Positions 10,129-18,773 of a stretch of DNA of 64,000 nucleotides are shown piece after piece. This stretch comes from Planctomycetota bacterium (GTDB lineage: Bacteria > Planctomycetota > UBA1135 > GCA-002686595): contig SIAI01000013.1 in the NCBI GenBank assembly GCA_009691855.1, forward strand, positions 30,281 through 94,280, written 5' to 3'. The notes under the pieces are model-generated. The model made no database searches. It was not told where the DNA came from and saw nothing but the letters and a program-made list of their open reading frames with translations. The first letter of the stretch is position 1. The number at the start of each line of letters is the position of its first letter. The position numbers and the translations under genes were made by a program.

Positions 10129-12564
10129 TTGTCTGAGCGGTTCGGCCTGCTGTCCCTGCTCGTCTGCGTCTCCCCCGCCATCGTCCTTCCGGCCGCCGCC
10201 CAGGCCTCCGCGCGCGGGCCCGCCCAGGCGTCGGAGGTGCGCGAGCTGCGCGTGCCCGGCAAGCGCTCGGTGGGCCGCGTCTGGAACGAGCGCGCACCGA
10301 GCGGAGAGCTCGTGCCGCACTTCAGCGTCAGCACGGACGGCGAGCACTTCAGCAGCGCGCAGGCCACCGACTACGGCCTGCGCCTGCGCTTCGCGCGTTT
10401 CGATCCGCGCACGGCCGCGAGCGCCGTCACGAGCGCCGTGCCGGCAACGCTGCGCGCCTCCGTCGGCAATCAGTTGTTCATCGTGCAGTGCTGGACCCAG
10501 GTGCTGGCCGACTGGCGCGAGGCGCTGCGCGAGGCTGGAGCCGAGGTGCATCTCTTCCTGCCCAACCATGCCGAGGTCGTGAGCCTGGACGCGGCCGCCC
10601 GGGTGCGCGTCGCGGCGCTGCCCTTCGTGCGCGCGCTCACGCCGTTCCATCCGGCCTACAAACTCGAGGAGGAGCTGCTGGCGGGCTTGGGCGAGGGCCG
10701 CAGCGGGCCGATCACGGTGAACCTCCTGACGCTGCGCCGCGGTGGCCAGGCGCCGGTCGTGAGCTGGATCGAGGCCAACGGCGGCACGATCGAGCACGTC
10801 TCCGAACCCACGTACCTCATGAGCGCCACGCTCGACTTCCAGCGCCTGCCCGCCCTCGCTGCGCTGGACGAAGTGCAGTGGATCGACCGCTGGTTCGCGC
10901 CCGCGGCCGACATGAACCACGCGCGCCAGCTGCACGGCGCGGACTACGTCGAGGCCACCTACGGCCTGACCGGCCAGGGCGTGCGCGTCGAGGTGATGGA
11001 CGGGGGCTTCGACACGACCCACCCCGACATGCAGGACTTCCTGATCCACAACAACAACTCGCCCGTCGAGCACGGCACCTGCACCTCGGGCATCGTGGTC
11101 GGCAAGGGCCTGGGCAACGTGAACGCGCGCGGCGCGGCGCCGGACGCGTTCCTGGTCGTGGCCGACTACGACTTCGCCTACGCCGGCGGCAGCCGCTACA
11201 GCCACACCGGACAGCTGGTGAACCCCGCGCTCGCCTACAAGTGCGTGCTGCAGTCGAACAGCTGGGGCAGCGGGTTGACGACGGCCTACAACTCGAGCTC
11301 GCAGAACATGGATCTGATCCTGTTCGACCACGCGCGCATCAGCATCTGCCAGTCGCAGAGCAACAACGGCGACCGCAACTCGCGGCCCGAGGCCTGGGCC
11401 AAGAACATCATCTCCGTCGGGGCCGTGCTCCACCGCAACACCACGACGATGGTGGACGACGACTGGGCCGGTTTCGCCAGCATCGGTCCCGCCGCGGACG
11501 GACGCATCAAGCCCGACGTGGCCAGCTTCTACGACAGCATCCTGTGCCCCGACATGGTCGGTGTGGCCGGCTACTCCACCACCAACTACTACACCGACTT
11601 CGGCGGCACGAGCGGGGCGACGCCGATCGTGGCCGGACACCTGGCGCTGATCTACCAGATGTGGAACCAGGGCCTGTTCGGCAACGCGCACCCGGGTGCG
11701 ACGGTGTTCGAGAACGCGCCCTACAACACGACCGCCAAGGCGCTGCTGATCAACGGTGCCAAGCAGTGGACGTTCAACGGCGCCGCGCACGACCTCACGC
11801 GCGTGCACCAGGGTTGGGGCGCAGCCAACCTCGAGCGTCTGGTGACGACGCCGATCTTTGTGGTGGACGAGGCCGACGTGCTCGCCAACCTGCAATCGAA
11901 GAGCTACGTGCTGGTGGTCGTCCCCGGCGAAGCCCAGCTGCACGCGACGCTGGTCTACCGCGATCCGCCGGGCACGACCTCGGCCAGCCAGCACCGCATC
12001 AACGATCTCGACCTCGTGCTCACCTCGCCCTCGAACGTCGTGTACGGCGGCAACAACGGCTTGCTCGCCAACATGTTCAGCCCGCCCGGCGGCAGCGCCG
12101 ACACGAAGAACACGGTCGAGAACGTGCTGCTGCAGACGCCCGAGGTCGGTCCCTGGACGGTGACGGTCACCGCGACGGACGTGAACCAGGACACGCACCT
12201 CGAAACGCCCGCCGAGGACGTGGACTTCGCGCTCGTCGTCACCGGCGCCGAGCTGCCCACCACGCCGCCCGCGGCGCCCAGCCACCTGCGCGGGCGCGCC
12301 TCCTCGCACCGCGCAGGGCTCTCCTTCCAGGACGAGTCCTTCGACGAGCAGGGCTTCGAGCTCGAGCGCTCCCCCGACGGCCTCGTCTTCGCCCCGCTGG
12401 TCACGCTCGCCGCTGGCGACGACGCGCACGACGACATCGGCCTCACGCCGGGCACGAGCTACTTCTATCGCCTGCGCGCCTTCAACGCCTTCGGCGTCTC
12501 GGCCTGGTCGAACGCGATCGAGGTCAAGACCACGAAGAGCGACGTCTCCGCCGGCCCGCCGTAG
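10129..12564 (+). CDS. Secreted subtilisin-like (S8) serine protease with C-terminal FN3 domain
   Basis: The real start is TTG at 10129, six bases after a GAGGAG ribosome site; the longer ORF-track start runs into the upstream gene. The 811-residue product begins with a signal peptide ending near LPAAAQA. The catalytic triad is Asp291 (VEVMDGGFDTTHP), His315 (EHGTCTSGIV) and Ser495 (GGTSGATPIVAGH). About 290 residues precede the catalytic domain and probably act as propeptide. After the protease comes a beta-sandwich (residues about 590-710) of the type that follows many S8A proteases, and then a fibronectin type III domain ending in SWSNAIEVKT. It is likely exported to degrade extracellular protein. 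No sorting signal was seen at the C-terminus. Confidence 0.92.
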   Translation: MSERFGLLSLLVCVSPAIVLPAAAQASARGPAQASEVRELRVPGKRSVGRVWNERAPSGELVPHFSVSTDGEHFSSAQATDYGLRLRFARFDPRTAASAVTSAVPATLRASVGNQLFIVQCWTQVLADWREALREAGAEVHLFLPNHAEVVSLDAAARVRVAALPFVRALTPFHPAYKLEEELLAGLGEGRSGPITVNLLTLRRGGQAPVVSWIEANGGTIEHVSEPTYLMSATLDFQRLPALAALDEVQWIDRWFAPAADMNHARQLHGADYVEATYGLTGQGVRVEVMDGGFDTTHPDMQDFLIHNNNSPVEHGTCTSGIVVGKGLGNVNARGAAPDAFLVVADYDFAYAGGSRYSHTGQLVNPALAYKCVLQSNSWGSGLTTAYNSSSQNMDLILFDHARISICQSQSNNGDRNSRPEAWAKNIISVGAVLHRNTTTMVDDDWAGFASIGPAADGRIKPDVASFYDSILCPDMVGVAGYSTTNYYTDFGGTSGATPIVAGHLALIYQMWNQGLFGNAHPGATVFENAPYNTTAKALLINGAKQWTFNGAAHDLTRVHQGWGAANLERLVTTPIFVVDEADVLANLQSKSYVLVVVPGEAQLHATLVYRDPPGTTSASQHRINDLDLVLTSPSNVVYGGNNGLLANMFSPPGGSADTKNTVENVLLQTPEVGPWTVTVTATDVNQDTHLETPAEDVDFALVVTGAELPTTPPAAPSHLRGRASSHRAGLSFQDESFDEQGFELERSPDGLVFAPLVTLAAGDDAHDDIGLTPGTSYFYRLRAFNAFGVSAWSNAIEVKTTKSDVSAGPP

Positions 12565-12573
12565 GCCATGTCG

Positions 12574-12579
12574 TAAGCT
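12574..12579 (+). promoter_or_regulatory. Candidate -10 box TAAGCT before the alpha/beta hydrolase gene
   Basis: TAAGCT ends 8 bases before the ATG at 12588 and lies only 9 bases after the stop codon of the protease gene. This suggests an internal promoter giving a transcript with almost no leader. Confidence 0.35.
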
Positions 12580-12587
12580 CCGGCGGC

Positions 12588-13835
12588 ATGCTCGCCCTCG
12601 TCGCCACGCTCACCCTCGTCTTCGCAACGCAGGACAAAGGCCCATCGGCCGAACAGCAGAAGGCGCTGCTCGAGGCGTACTTCGCCGCCAGCGCGACCAC
12701 GCCCCAAGGGCTCGCCGAGCGCAAACGCGTGCTGGCGGAATTCGCGCTCGTGCCGGCGACGCCGGCGGCCGTGGCCGCGACGCAGAAGGCGGTGCAGAAG
12801 CTCTGGGAGAAAGGCCGCGAGCTCGACAAGTCGAACGGCCAGGCCTTCTTCTGGGAGCAGGAGAAGAAAGGCCTCTACATCGTCGGCGGCAACGTCAAGA
12901 AGCCCAAGGCGCTCGCCATCTGCATGCACGGCGGCGGCGCGGGCTCGGGCGACGCGTGGAGCGCGCAGGGTGGCTACGACCCCGCGCTCAAGGGCCTCGA
13001 CTGGCTGGCCATCTATCCCGAGGTGCTCGAGAAGACCGAGCACGGCTGGACCGACGCCGGCACCGAGGAGTGGGTGCTCGAGCTGCTGGAGTGCGCGCGG
13101 CGCACGTGGAAGATCGACGCGAACAAGGTCTTCCTGTGCGGGCACTCGATGGGCGGCTACGGCAGCTGGACGCTCGGCGCGCACCACGCCGACCAGCTCG
13201 CCGCCGTCGCGCCCTCGGCCGGCGCGCCGACGCCCTACATGAACCGCGAGGGCAAGTTCACCGGCGTCTCCGCCGGCATCATCCCGAACCTGCGCAATCT
13301 CCCGATCCGCATCTACCAGAGCGACGACGACCCGCAGGTGCCGCCCGAGGCGAACCGCGTGGCCGCGCAGCAGTTGAAGGAAGCCAAGGAGCGCTGGGGC
13401 GGCTTCGACTACGAGTACTGGGAAGTGCCCGGCCGCCAGCACACCGAACCACCCGGCGGCTACGAGGCGCACCTCGCGAAGATCGCCAAGCTCACGCGCA
13501 CCACGCACCCCGACACGGTCGTGTGGCAGCCGACGCTCGCGTGGAAGCAGCAGTCGTACTGGCTGTACTGGGACGAGCCCGTGAAGGAAGCGCTGGTTGT
13601 CGCCAAGGCCGACAAGAAGACCAACACCGTGCACGTGACCTGCGACAAGAGCACGCGCGGGTTGTACGTGCTCGTCGACGAGAAGCTGCTCGACCCGAAG
13701 AAGGAGCTCGTGGTGTTCCTCGGCGACAAGGAGCTCTTCCGCGGCCTCCCGCAACCGTCGCTCGGCGTTGTCGTGGCCACCGGCGCGCGCGGCGACACGG
13801 AGCTCGCGTACTCGGCGCGGATCCCGCTGTTCTGA
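12588..13835 (+). CDS. Secreted alpha/beta hydrolase, prolyl-oligopeptidase/esterase type
   Basis: The protein is 415 residues with a short hydrophobic N-terminus (MLALVATLTLVFA) that probably acts as a signal peptide. The nucleophile elbow GHSMGGYGSWTLG is preceded by the strand KVFLCGHS, and the oxyanion region MHGGGAGSG comes earlier. The acid is probably in YQSDDDPQVPPE and the histidine in VPGRQHTEPP. The arrangement matches the PHB-depolymerase-like and prolyl-oligopeptidase families. A C-terminal beta-rich extension of about 100 residues follows the catalytic part. The substrate could be an ester or a small peptide. It follows the subtilase by 23 bases. Confidence 0.82.
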   Translation: MLALVATLTLVFATQDKGPSAEQQKALLEAYFAASATTPQGLAERKRVLAEFALVPATPAAVAATQKAVQKLWEKGRELDKSNGQAFFWEQEKKGLYIVGGNVKKPKALAICMHGGGAGSGDAWSAQGGYDPALKGLDWLAIYPEVLEKTEHGWTDAGTEEWVLELLECARRTWKIDANKVFLCGHSMGGYGSWTLGAHHADQLAAVAPSAGAPTPYMNREGKFTGVSAGIIPNLRNLPIRIYQSDDDPQVPPEANRVAAQQLKEAKERWGGFDYEYWEVPGRQHTEPPGGYEAHLAKIAKLTRTTHPDTVVWQPTLAWKQQSYWLYWDEPVKEALVVAKADKKTNTVHVTCDKSTRGLYVLVDEKLLDPKKELVVFLGDKELFRGLPQPSLGVVVATGARGDTELAYSARIPLF

Positions 13836-13897
13836 GGCAGGCTGCGCGGCCTCGGTCGCTGCGCGCTCGGCCGGCCCCAAGGCGCAGTCATTTCGCG

Positions 13898-13903
13898 TAA
13901 CCT
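13898..13903 (+). promoter_or_regulatory. Candidate -10 box TAACCT before the FG-GAP gene
   Basis: CGTAACCT lies 64 bases upstream of the ATG at 13968. The start codon itself has a GGAGG ribosome site at 13959-13963. The same TAACCT hexamer precedes the DinB gene at 54986. Confidence 0.3.
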
Positions 13904-13967
13904 CGCGCCTACCGGTTCCTATCCGGCGTTGAGGTCCCACTCGCGTCCCTGTCCTTGCGGAGGTCCC

Positions 13968-15608
13968 ATGGTCGTTCGTCGCTTCGCGCGCTCGTTCTTG
14001 CCGTACTGGCTGGCTCTGTCGGCGGGAACCGTCCACGCCCAGGTCGGCGCGGTCACGCGCTCGCAGAAGATCAACGACGTCTCCGGCGGCTTCACCGGCG
14101 TGCTGAGCGACGACGGCTACTTCGGATGGTCGCTGGCGGCGCTCGGCGACCTGAACGGCGACGGGGTGCCCGACCTCGCGGTCAGCAACCATCAGGACGA
14201 CGACGGCGGGCCCGATCGCGGAGCGCTCTGGATCCTGTTCCTCGACGCGACGGGCCACGTCAGCGCGAGCCAGAAGATCAGCCAGACGCAGGGCGGGTTC
14301 GCGGGTGCGCTCTCCGACGGCGCGCTCTTCGGGCGCGAGCTCGCGGCGCTCGGCGACCTCGACGGAGACGGTAGGAGCGAGCTGGTCGCGACCGCCGGAG
14401 GTCCGAACAGGCTGTGGGTGTTGTTCCTGAACGCCGACGGGACCGTGCGCAGCCAGCGCGAGCTCCTGTTCTCCGCTCCGGCCTTCCAGCCGCCCACCTT
14501 CCCGCGCACTTTCAACGACGGCGGCATGGCCTCGGTCGGCGACACCGACGGAGACGGAATCGGCGACCTCGTGCTGGGCGCGCCGCTCGACGACGACGGC
14601 CCCGGCTTCGACGTGGGCGCGCTGTGGATCCTGCGCCTGAACGCCGACGGCAGCGCGAAGTCGACGCAGAAGATCAGCCAAACGGAGGGCGGCTTCACCG
14701 GCGCCCTGACGGTGGAAGAGCACTTCGGCGAGCGCCTCGGCGTGGTCGGCGACCTCGACGGCGACGGCAACGTCGAGCTCGGCGTGGCCGGCGATCCGTT
14801 TCAGACCTGGCTCCTCTTCCTTGACGCGAACGAGCACGTGCGCGAGACGCACGAGATCGACATCGGCGGCGGGCTCCTGCGCGCGCTCGGCCGGCTGGGC
14901 GTCTTCTACAACACGGACTGGACCGGGATCGGCGACCTGGACGGCGATGGCTTCGCCGAGGTCGCGCTCGCCACGCCGGGGCATCGCAACGCCCAGGGAA
15001 TCTACACGGGCGCGGTCACGGTCGGTTCCTTCCGCGCCGACGGCACGATGCTGAAGGGCGTGCTGCTCTCCAGCGATCACGGCGGCCTCGGCCCGCTGCC
15101 CGCGGACACCTACTTCGGTCGGGGAATCGCGCCGCTCGGCGACCTCGATGGCGACGGCACGACCGAGCTCGCGGTGGGCGCGGTGGCCGACTCGGACGCC
15201 GGTTCGGACCGCGGCGCGGTCTGGATCCTCTTCCCGCGCGGCAGCGCCGTGCGCAACGGCGCGGGCGGCAATCCGCTCGCGCTCACGCAGCTCGCCGAGC
15301 CCACGCTCGGCGGAACGTGGACCACCACGCTCGACTGCAGCGCGCACGCGAGCGGCCTCGCGCTCCTGCTGGGTTCGGACCGCCCACTCGCCGGCGTGTT
15401 CCTGCCGCAGGGCGAGCTGCTGATCGACTCCAGCGCCGTGCGCTTGTTCCACAGCATCCTGCCGCACACGGGCGGCACGGCGACGTTCCAGCAGGCCGTG
15501 CCGAACTCCTTCGGGCTATTGAACCTGCAGCTCTTCGTCCAGGGCCTGAGCACGGGCGCGCCCGGCGCACGCCTCTCCAACGCGCTCGACGTCGTGGTCG
15601 GCTACTGA
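13968..15608 (+). CDS. Secreted FG-GAP (integrin alpha-like) repeat protein
   Basis: The ATG at 13968 follows a GGAGG ribosome site by four bases. The 546-residue protein has a signal peptide ending at about HAQ. It then carries at least six FG-GAP repeats with calcium-binding loops: LGDLNGDGVPDLA, LGDLDGDGRSELV, VGDTDGDGIGDLV, VGDLDGDGNVELG, IGDLDGDGFAEVA and LGDLDGDGTTELA. These should fold as a beta-propeller stabilised by calcium. A C-terminal beta domain of about 110 residues (from LGGTWTTTLDCS) resembles tails found on many planctomycete secreted proteins. It is probably a surface or extracellular binding protein. No enzyme motif was seen. Confidence 0.9.
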   Translation: MVVRRFARSFLPYWLALSAGTVHAQVGAVTRSQKINDVSGGFTGVLSDDGYFGWSLAALGDLNGDGVPDLAVSNHQDDDGGPDRGALWILFLDATGHVSASQKISQTQGGFAGALSDGALFGRELAALGDLDGDGRSELVATAGGPNRLWVLFLNADGTVRSQRELLFSAPAFQPPTFPRTFNDGGMASVGDTDGDGIGDLVLGAPLDDDGPGFDVGALWILRLNADGSAKSTQKISQTEGGFTGALTVEEHFGERLGVVGDLDGDGNVELGVAGDPFQTWLLFLDANEHVRETHEIDIGGGLLRALGRLGVFYNTDWTGIGDLDGDGFAEVALATPGHRNAQGIYTGAVTVGSFRADGTMLKGVLLSSDHGGLGPLPADTYFGRGIAPLGDLDGDGTTELAVGAVADSDAGSDRGAVWILFPRGSAVRNGAGGNPLALTQLAEPTLGGTWTTTLDCSAHASGLALLLGSDRPLAGVFLPQGELLIDSSAVRLFHSILPHTGGTATFQQAVPNSFGLLNLQLFVQGLSTGAPGARLSNALDVVVGY

Positions 15609-15650
15609 GCCACCTCGCACGCTGGCGGCGGATCCGGGCACAATGAGTCC

Positions 15651-15950
15651 GTGTCCGGCACCGTAGTCGAGAGCAAACCGCGCAACTCCACCCAGCTCGC
15701 TCCGCGCTGGAAGGTGATCGTGCACGACGATCCGGTGACGACCTTCGACTTCGTGCTCGGCGTGCTGCGGCGCGTGTTCGCGAAGCCACCGGGCGAGGCG
15801 CGGCGCATCACGCGCGAGGCGCACGACACGGGCTCGGCGCTGGTGGACGTGCTGGCGCTCGAACAGGCCGAGTTCCGCCGCGATCAGGCGCACTCGCTGG
15901 CGCGCGCGGAGGGCTTTCCGCTGACCTTGACGCTCGAGCCGGCGGATTGA
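15651..15950 (+). CDS. clpS: ATP-dependent Clp protease adaptor ClpS
   Basis: The protein has 99 residues starting at GTG. ClpS delivers N-degron substrates to the ClpAP protease. The segment WKVIVHDDPVTTFDFVLGVLRRVF is the family signature around the N-degron pocket; the usual NDD is HDD here, keeping the two acidic residues. The later helix (VDVLALEQAEFRRDQAHSLAR) and the closing PLTLTLEPAD strand also match. No clpA is in the window. A CACAAT hexamer ends six bases before the GTG and could be a -10 box. The gene converges on the methyltransferase gene with 24 bases between stops. Confidence 0.92.
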   Translation: MSGTVVESKPRNSTQLAPRWKVIVHDDPVTTFDFVLGVLRRVFAKPPGEARRITREAHDTGSALVDVLALEQAEFRRDQAHSLARAEGFPLTLTLEPAD

Positions 15951-15974
15951 GCTGAAGGGAGCGGGTCGAAAGGC

Positions 15975-16706
15975 TCACGCAGCTCGACGGCGGCCCGGCA
16001 GCAGATAGGGCACGCTGCGCTGGTAGCGCGCGAAGTCCTCGCCGTACTGGCGCAGGTAGCGGCGCTCCTTGTGCCGCGGCCCGAGCACGCAGTAGGTGGT
16101 CCAGATCGTCGCCAGCAGCAGCCGGTCGGGCGTCCACACCGGCCCGGTCCACAGCGTGAGCGCGAAGCCGAGGTAGATCGGCTGGCGGCAGACCGCGAAC
16201 AGGCCCGCCTGCGGCAGGGGCGGGAAGTTCACGCGTCCATCGCGCCACAGAGCAGTCCAGCCGATCCAACCCGTCTGCAACCCGAGGCCGCCGTCGCGCA
16301 AGGCTAGCCCGAGGAACAGCCAAGCGCCGAAGAAGAGCACGGTCGAGGCCACGAGCCACGCGCCCTGCGGTTGCCACCACACGATCCCGCTCGGCGACCA
16401 CAGGAGGAACGTGACCAGGATCTGCAGCGCAGCGCTCCAGGCGTAGGTCGTGGGCGCCAAGCGCGCGCCATGGCGCCCGAAGAGCCGCGCCATCCCGGCC
16501 CGCCCGCGCGCGGTGAGCAGGAACGAGTGCAGCAACGGGAACTGCAGCGCGAGCAGCGCGTTCGCGGCCAGCGCCGCGGCACCACGCAGCGTCCCGCGAC
16601 CGAAGGCGAGCCCGTCGTACAGCGCCAGGAACATCGCCGAAACGGCCACCAGGAAGGTGAGGTGCGTCGTCAGGCCGATGCCAAGCGCCAGCGCGCGGCG
16701 GCGCAA
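15975..16706 (-). CDS. NnrU/MddA-type integral membrane methyltransferase
   Basis: The likely start is TTG at 16706, giving 243 residues; the ORF-track start lies beyond a repeat-filled region and is not credible. Six hydrophobic segments are visible. LHSFLLTARGRAG and LVTFLLWSPSGIVWW match the core of the NnrU superfamily. The C-terminal CRQPIYLGFALTLWTGP and RRYLRQYGEDFARYQRSVPYLLPG match the S-adenosylmethionine site of isoprenylcysteine methyltransferase and methanethiol S-methyltransferase (MddA). It may methylate a thiol or another small acceptor at the membrane. The family is fairly secure; the substrate is a guess. The region upstream contains palindromic repeats and no clear promoter. 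Confidence 0.72.
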   Translation of the reverse strand: MRRRALALGIGLTTHLTFLVAVSAMFLALYDGLAFGRGTLRGAAALAANALLALQFPLLHSFLLTARGRAGMARLFGRHGARLAPTTYAWSAALQILVTFLLWSPSGIVWWQPQGAWLVASTVLFFGAWLFLGLALRDGGLGLQTGWIGWTALWRDGRVNFPPLPQAGLFAVCRQPIYLGFALTLWTGPVWTPDRLLLATIWTTYCVLGPRHKERRYLRQYGEDFARYQRSVPYLLPGRRRAA

Positions 16707-16740
16707 GGAAGGAAGGAGGCCCGCGACGTCTGCTGAGCGC

Positions 16741-16786
16741 GTGAGCGAGAATCCCGCGCCGCTCCGGCGCGGGCGTTCTTGCTCAC
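16741..16786. repeat. Near-perfect 46-base palindrome with GAGAATCC core
   Basis: The arms GTGAGCGAGAATCCCGCGCCG and CGGCGCGGGCGTTCTTGCTCAC pair almost fully around a CTC loop, with one mismatch and one small bulge. It sits upstream of the methyltransferase gene. Its CGAGAATCC-GCGC core is shared with the palindrome at 63521-63573. Confidence 0.65.
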
Positions 16787-16862
16787 TCTCGAACCCCCTG
16801 GGCGCGAGTTCCTCGCTGCCCCCAAGACCTCGAAGCTCGCCGTGATTGGATTGTTGCTCACA

Positions 16863-16912
16863 CTCTGAGCCGCTTGCCCGCCGCAGGCGGGCCTGGTGCG
16901 GAAAGAACAAGC
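16863..16912. repeat. Dispersed intergenic repeat, copy 1 (GCCCGCC-GCA-GGCGGGC hairpin)
   Basis: A block of 35 bases starting CTCTGAGCCGCTTGCC is identical to one at 63868-63902. Similarity continues through GGAAAGAACA for about 15 more bases with few changes. The block contains a 7-bp stem with a GCA loop. It lies between the methyltransferase and lipoprotein genes. Confidence 0.75.
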
Positions 16913-16978
16913 AACGGCTCGTCAGGCCCGAGTCGGGCGAGCGTTCTGAACCGCTTGTTCCTTGGAAGCTCGTCTCCG

Positions 16979-17416
16979 TCATTGCACCTCGGCGCGCTCG
17001 AAGACCAGACTCCCCTCGGCGCCCGTGAGGCGCAGCACTTCCCGCAGGGGCGCGACGCGCGACGCCACCTCGGCTTGGGCCGCTTCGGCGTCCTCGCCGA
17101 GCTGCAACAGGCCGTCGGCGGCGAGGGTCCAGGTGCCGGAGAGCACCTGATAGGTCGGTGGCGGACCGCTGAAGAGCGCGGCCCCGCTGAAGCGACCGTC
17201 GGCGTCGATCCAGTAGGAGATGTCCATCAGCACCGCCGCGGCGGGCCCCTGGATGCGGCGCACGCGCCAGTGGCCGGCGAGCTCCGCGGCCGTGGCCGGA
17301 TGCCACGCGAGGCCCGCGAACTCGTCCGCGACCACGCGGTCCTTGGCGGAGATCACCGTGGAGGCACAGCTCGCGGCGCAGGTGAGCGCGGCGAGCGCGA
17401 GCAGGCGGGTGAGCAC
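16979..17416 (-). CDS. Small lipoprotein following the YceI gene
   Basis: The GTG at 17416 gives 145 residues with a lipoprotein signal (LTRLLALAALTCAASCAS, cysteine at the AASC lipobox). The start lies two bases after the stop of the YceI-domain gene, so the pair is almost certainly co-transcribed. The mature part includes LAGHWRVRRIQGP and LSGTWTLAADGLLQLGED, a lipocalin-like or copper-resistance NlpE-like pattern of antiparallel strands, which is only a suggestion. No catalytic residues were recognised. The dispersed repeat lies just downstream. Confidence 0.75.
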   Translation of the reverse strand: MLTRLLALAALTCAASCASTVISAKDRVVADEFAGLAWHPATAAELAGHWRVRRIQGPAAAVLMDISYWIDADGRFSGAALFSGPPPTYQVLSGTWTLAADGLLQLGEDAEAAQAEVASRVAPLREVLRLTGAEGSLVFERAEVQ

Positions 17417-17418
17417 GC

Positions 17419-18588
17419 TCAGTCCCCCGAGCGCGGGTTCGCGCGCAGCCGCAGGGACAGCCAGACCTTGACGTCCTTCTCCATCGTGATCAGCCCGAGC
17501 TTGTTCGGCACGGGCACCTCGAAGGTCTCGAGGTCCAGCATCATCTCGCCCTCGACGCACAGGCGTCGCGCGTCGTCGAGCGAGAGCTTCACCGGCATGG
17601 AGACCTCGTGCGTCTTGCCGCGGATCGTCATGCGGCCGTGGGCCGTGCCCGCACCGCGCTGGGCGGCCACATCGATCGCGCCCGGCTCGAAGCGCGTGAG
17701 CTCGAACTCGATCGTCGGATGGTCGGCGACGGCCAGGTGCTCGCGCATGGCCTCGTCGCGGTCCTCATCGCCGCTCGCCAGCTTGGCCGCCTGCACCGTC
17801 AGACGCGCGCGCGGCTTCTCGCCCGGCTTGGAGAGGTCGGCCTCGAGCTCGCCCTCGAGCGCCGAGGTGACACCTGAGAAGTCGTGCAGGGTCGTCTTGG
17901 CGTCGAAGCCGACGCGCGAGAGCGCGGGCAGGACGCTCCAGGTGCGGCGCTCGTCGAAGCGAAAGTCGTCGGAGGGCAGCTGGAAGGCGAGGAAGCTCTT
18001 CTTCTTCGCCGGAGCAGTCGGGGCGCTCGCGAGCGGCGCGGGCGTCGGCACGACCTCGGGCGCGGCGACGGTAAGCAGCTCGGCGGCCGGTGCCTCGGCC
18101 TGAACAGCAAGCTCGCTCTCGAGCGGCGCGCTGGCCACGAGCTCCGTGGTGGAAGGGGGGACGAACTGGGTTGCGGGGTGGGCAGCTAGCGACGCGTCGA
18201 GCGCGTCGAAGCGCTGTTCCAGCCGCCGCAGGAGGCCGGCCAGTTCGTCCGCGGAGGAGGGGGAAAGGGTCGTCCGCGAGCCGGCCTCGTCTCGCAACGC
18301 GGCCACCTGGAGTTCGATGGCAGCCGCGTGTTCGTCTTGCTTCGCCGCGAGTTCGTCGTGCAGCGCCTGCAAGCTCTCGCCGAAGCCCTTGGCCAGGGCG
18401 CGCACGTCCTGGTGCAGCGCGCCGACCTCGTCGGCCAGGGAAAGGAGCTCGCTGGGCGGCTGCGCCGGACGCTCTGCGTCGGCGGAGGTGATCGTGATGC
18501 GCTTGGCGACGTTCATCCAGGCGATGAGGCCGAGCCCCGTCCAGGCCAGGAGAGCCACAGCGCCCGCGGTGGCGAGCAGGCGTTTCAC
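17419..18588 (-). CDS. Membrane-anchored YceI-domain protein with coiled coil
   Basis: The GTG at 18588 gives 389 residues. An N-terminal membrane helix (ATAGAVALLAWTGLGLIAWM) is followed by a heptad-rich helix to about residue 145, then a low-complexity Pro/Ala linker, then a YceI lipid-binding beta-barrel from about residue 210. The YceI part shows VGFDAKTTLHDFSGV, FELTRFEPG, HGRMTIRGKTHEVSMPVKL and the closing KLGLITMEKDVKVWLSLRL. YceI proteins bind isoprenoid lipids in the periplasm. Fusion to a membrane anchor and a coiled coil is not the usual architecture. The lipoprotein gene follows by two bases. It is divergent from the MMPL exporter operon, which may also handle lipids. Confidence 0.88.
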   Translation of the reverse strand: MKRLLATAGAVALLAWTGLGLIAWMNVAKRITITSADAERPAQPPSELLSLADEVGALHQDVRALAKGFGESLQALHDELAAKQDEHAAAIELQVAALRDEAGSRTTLSPSSADELAGLLRRLEQRFDALDASLAAHPATQFVPPSTTELVASAPLESELAVQAEAPAAELLTVAAPEVVPTPAPLASAPTAPAKKKSFLAFQLPSDDFRFDERRTWSVLPALSRVGFDAKTTLHDFSGVTSALEGELEADLSKPGEKPRARLTVQAAKLASGDEDRDEAMREHLAVADHPTIEFELTRFEPGAIDVAAQRGAGTAHGRMTIRGKTHEVSMPVKLSLDDARRLCVEGEMMLDLETFEVPVPNKLGLITMEKDVKVWLSLRLRANPRSGD

Positions 18589-18773
18589 GCCGCGCAGCTT
18601 GGCAAGTGCCGGGCCACTCGCGCCACCTCGCGGAGGGGGTTCGCGGGCGCGGGAGCCGTTTCATTTCTCCACGGCCCCGTTTCCAATCCCGCCGGATTGC
18701 AGGCCGGCCATCGGACTCGCCCCTCGCACTCCGGCGTAGGCATCAGGCATGCTCTGCGCTCCCCACCGCGCTC

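Noticed and set aside
9928-12429. Minus-strand 833-codon ORF
   Set aside because: Shadow of the subtilase, whose catalytic triad and ribosome site are clear on the plus strand.
12465-15467. Minus-strand 1000-codon ORF
   Set aside because: It spans the antisense of three different genes and is low-complexity Arg/Glu/Ala sequence; long open shadows are expected at this GC content.
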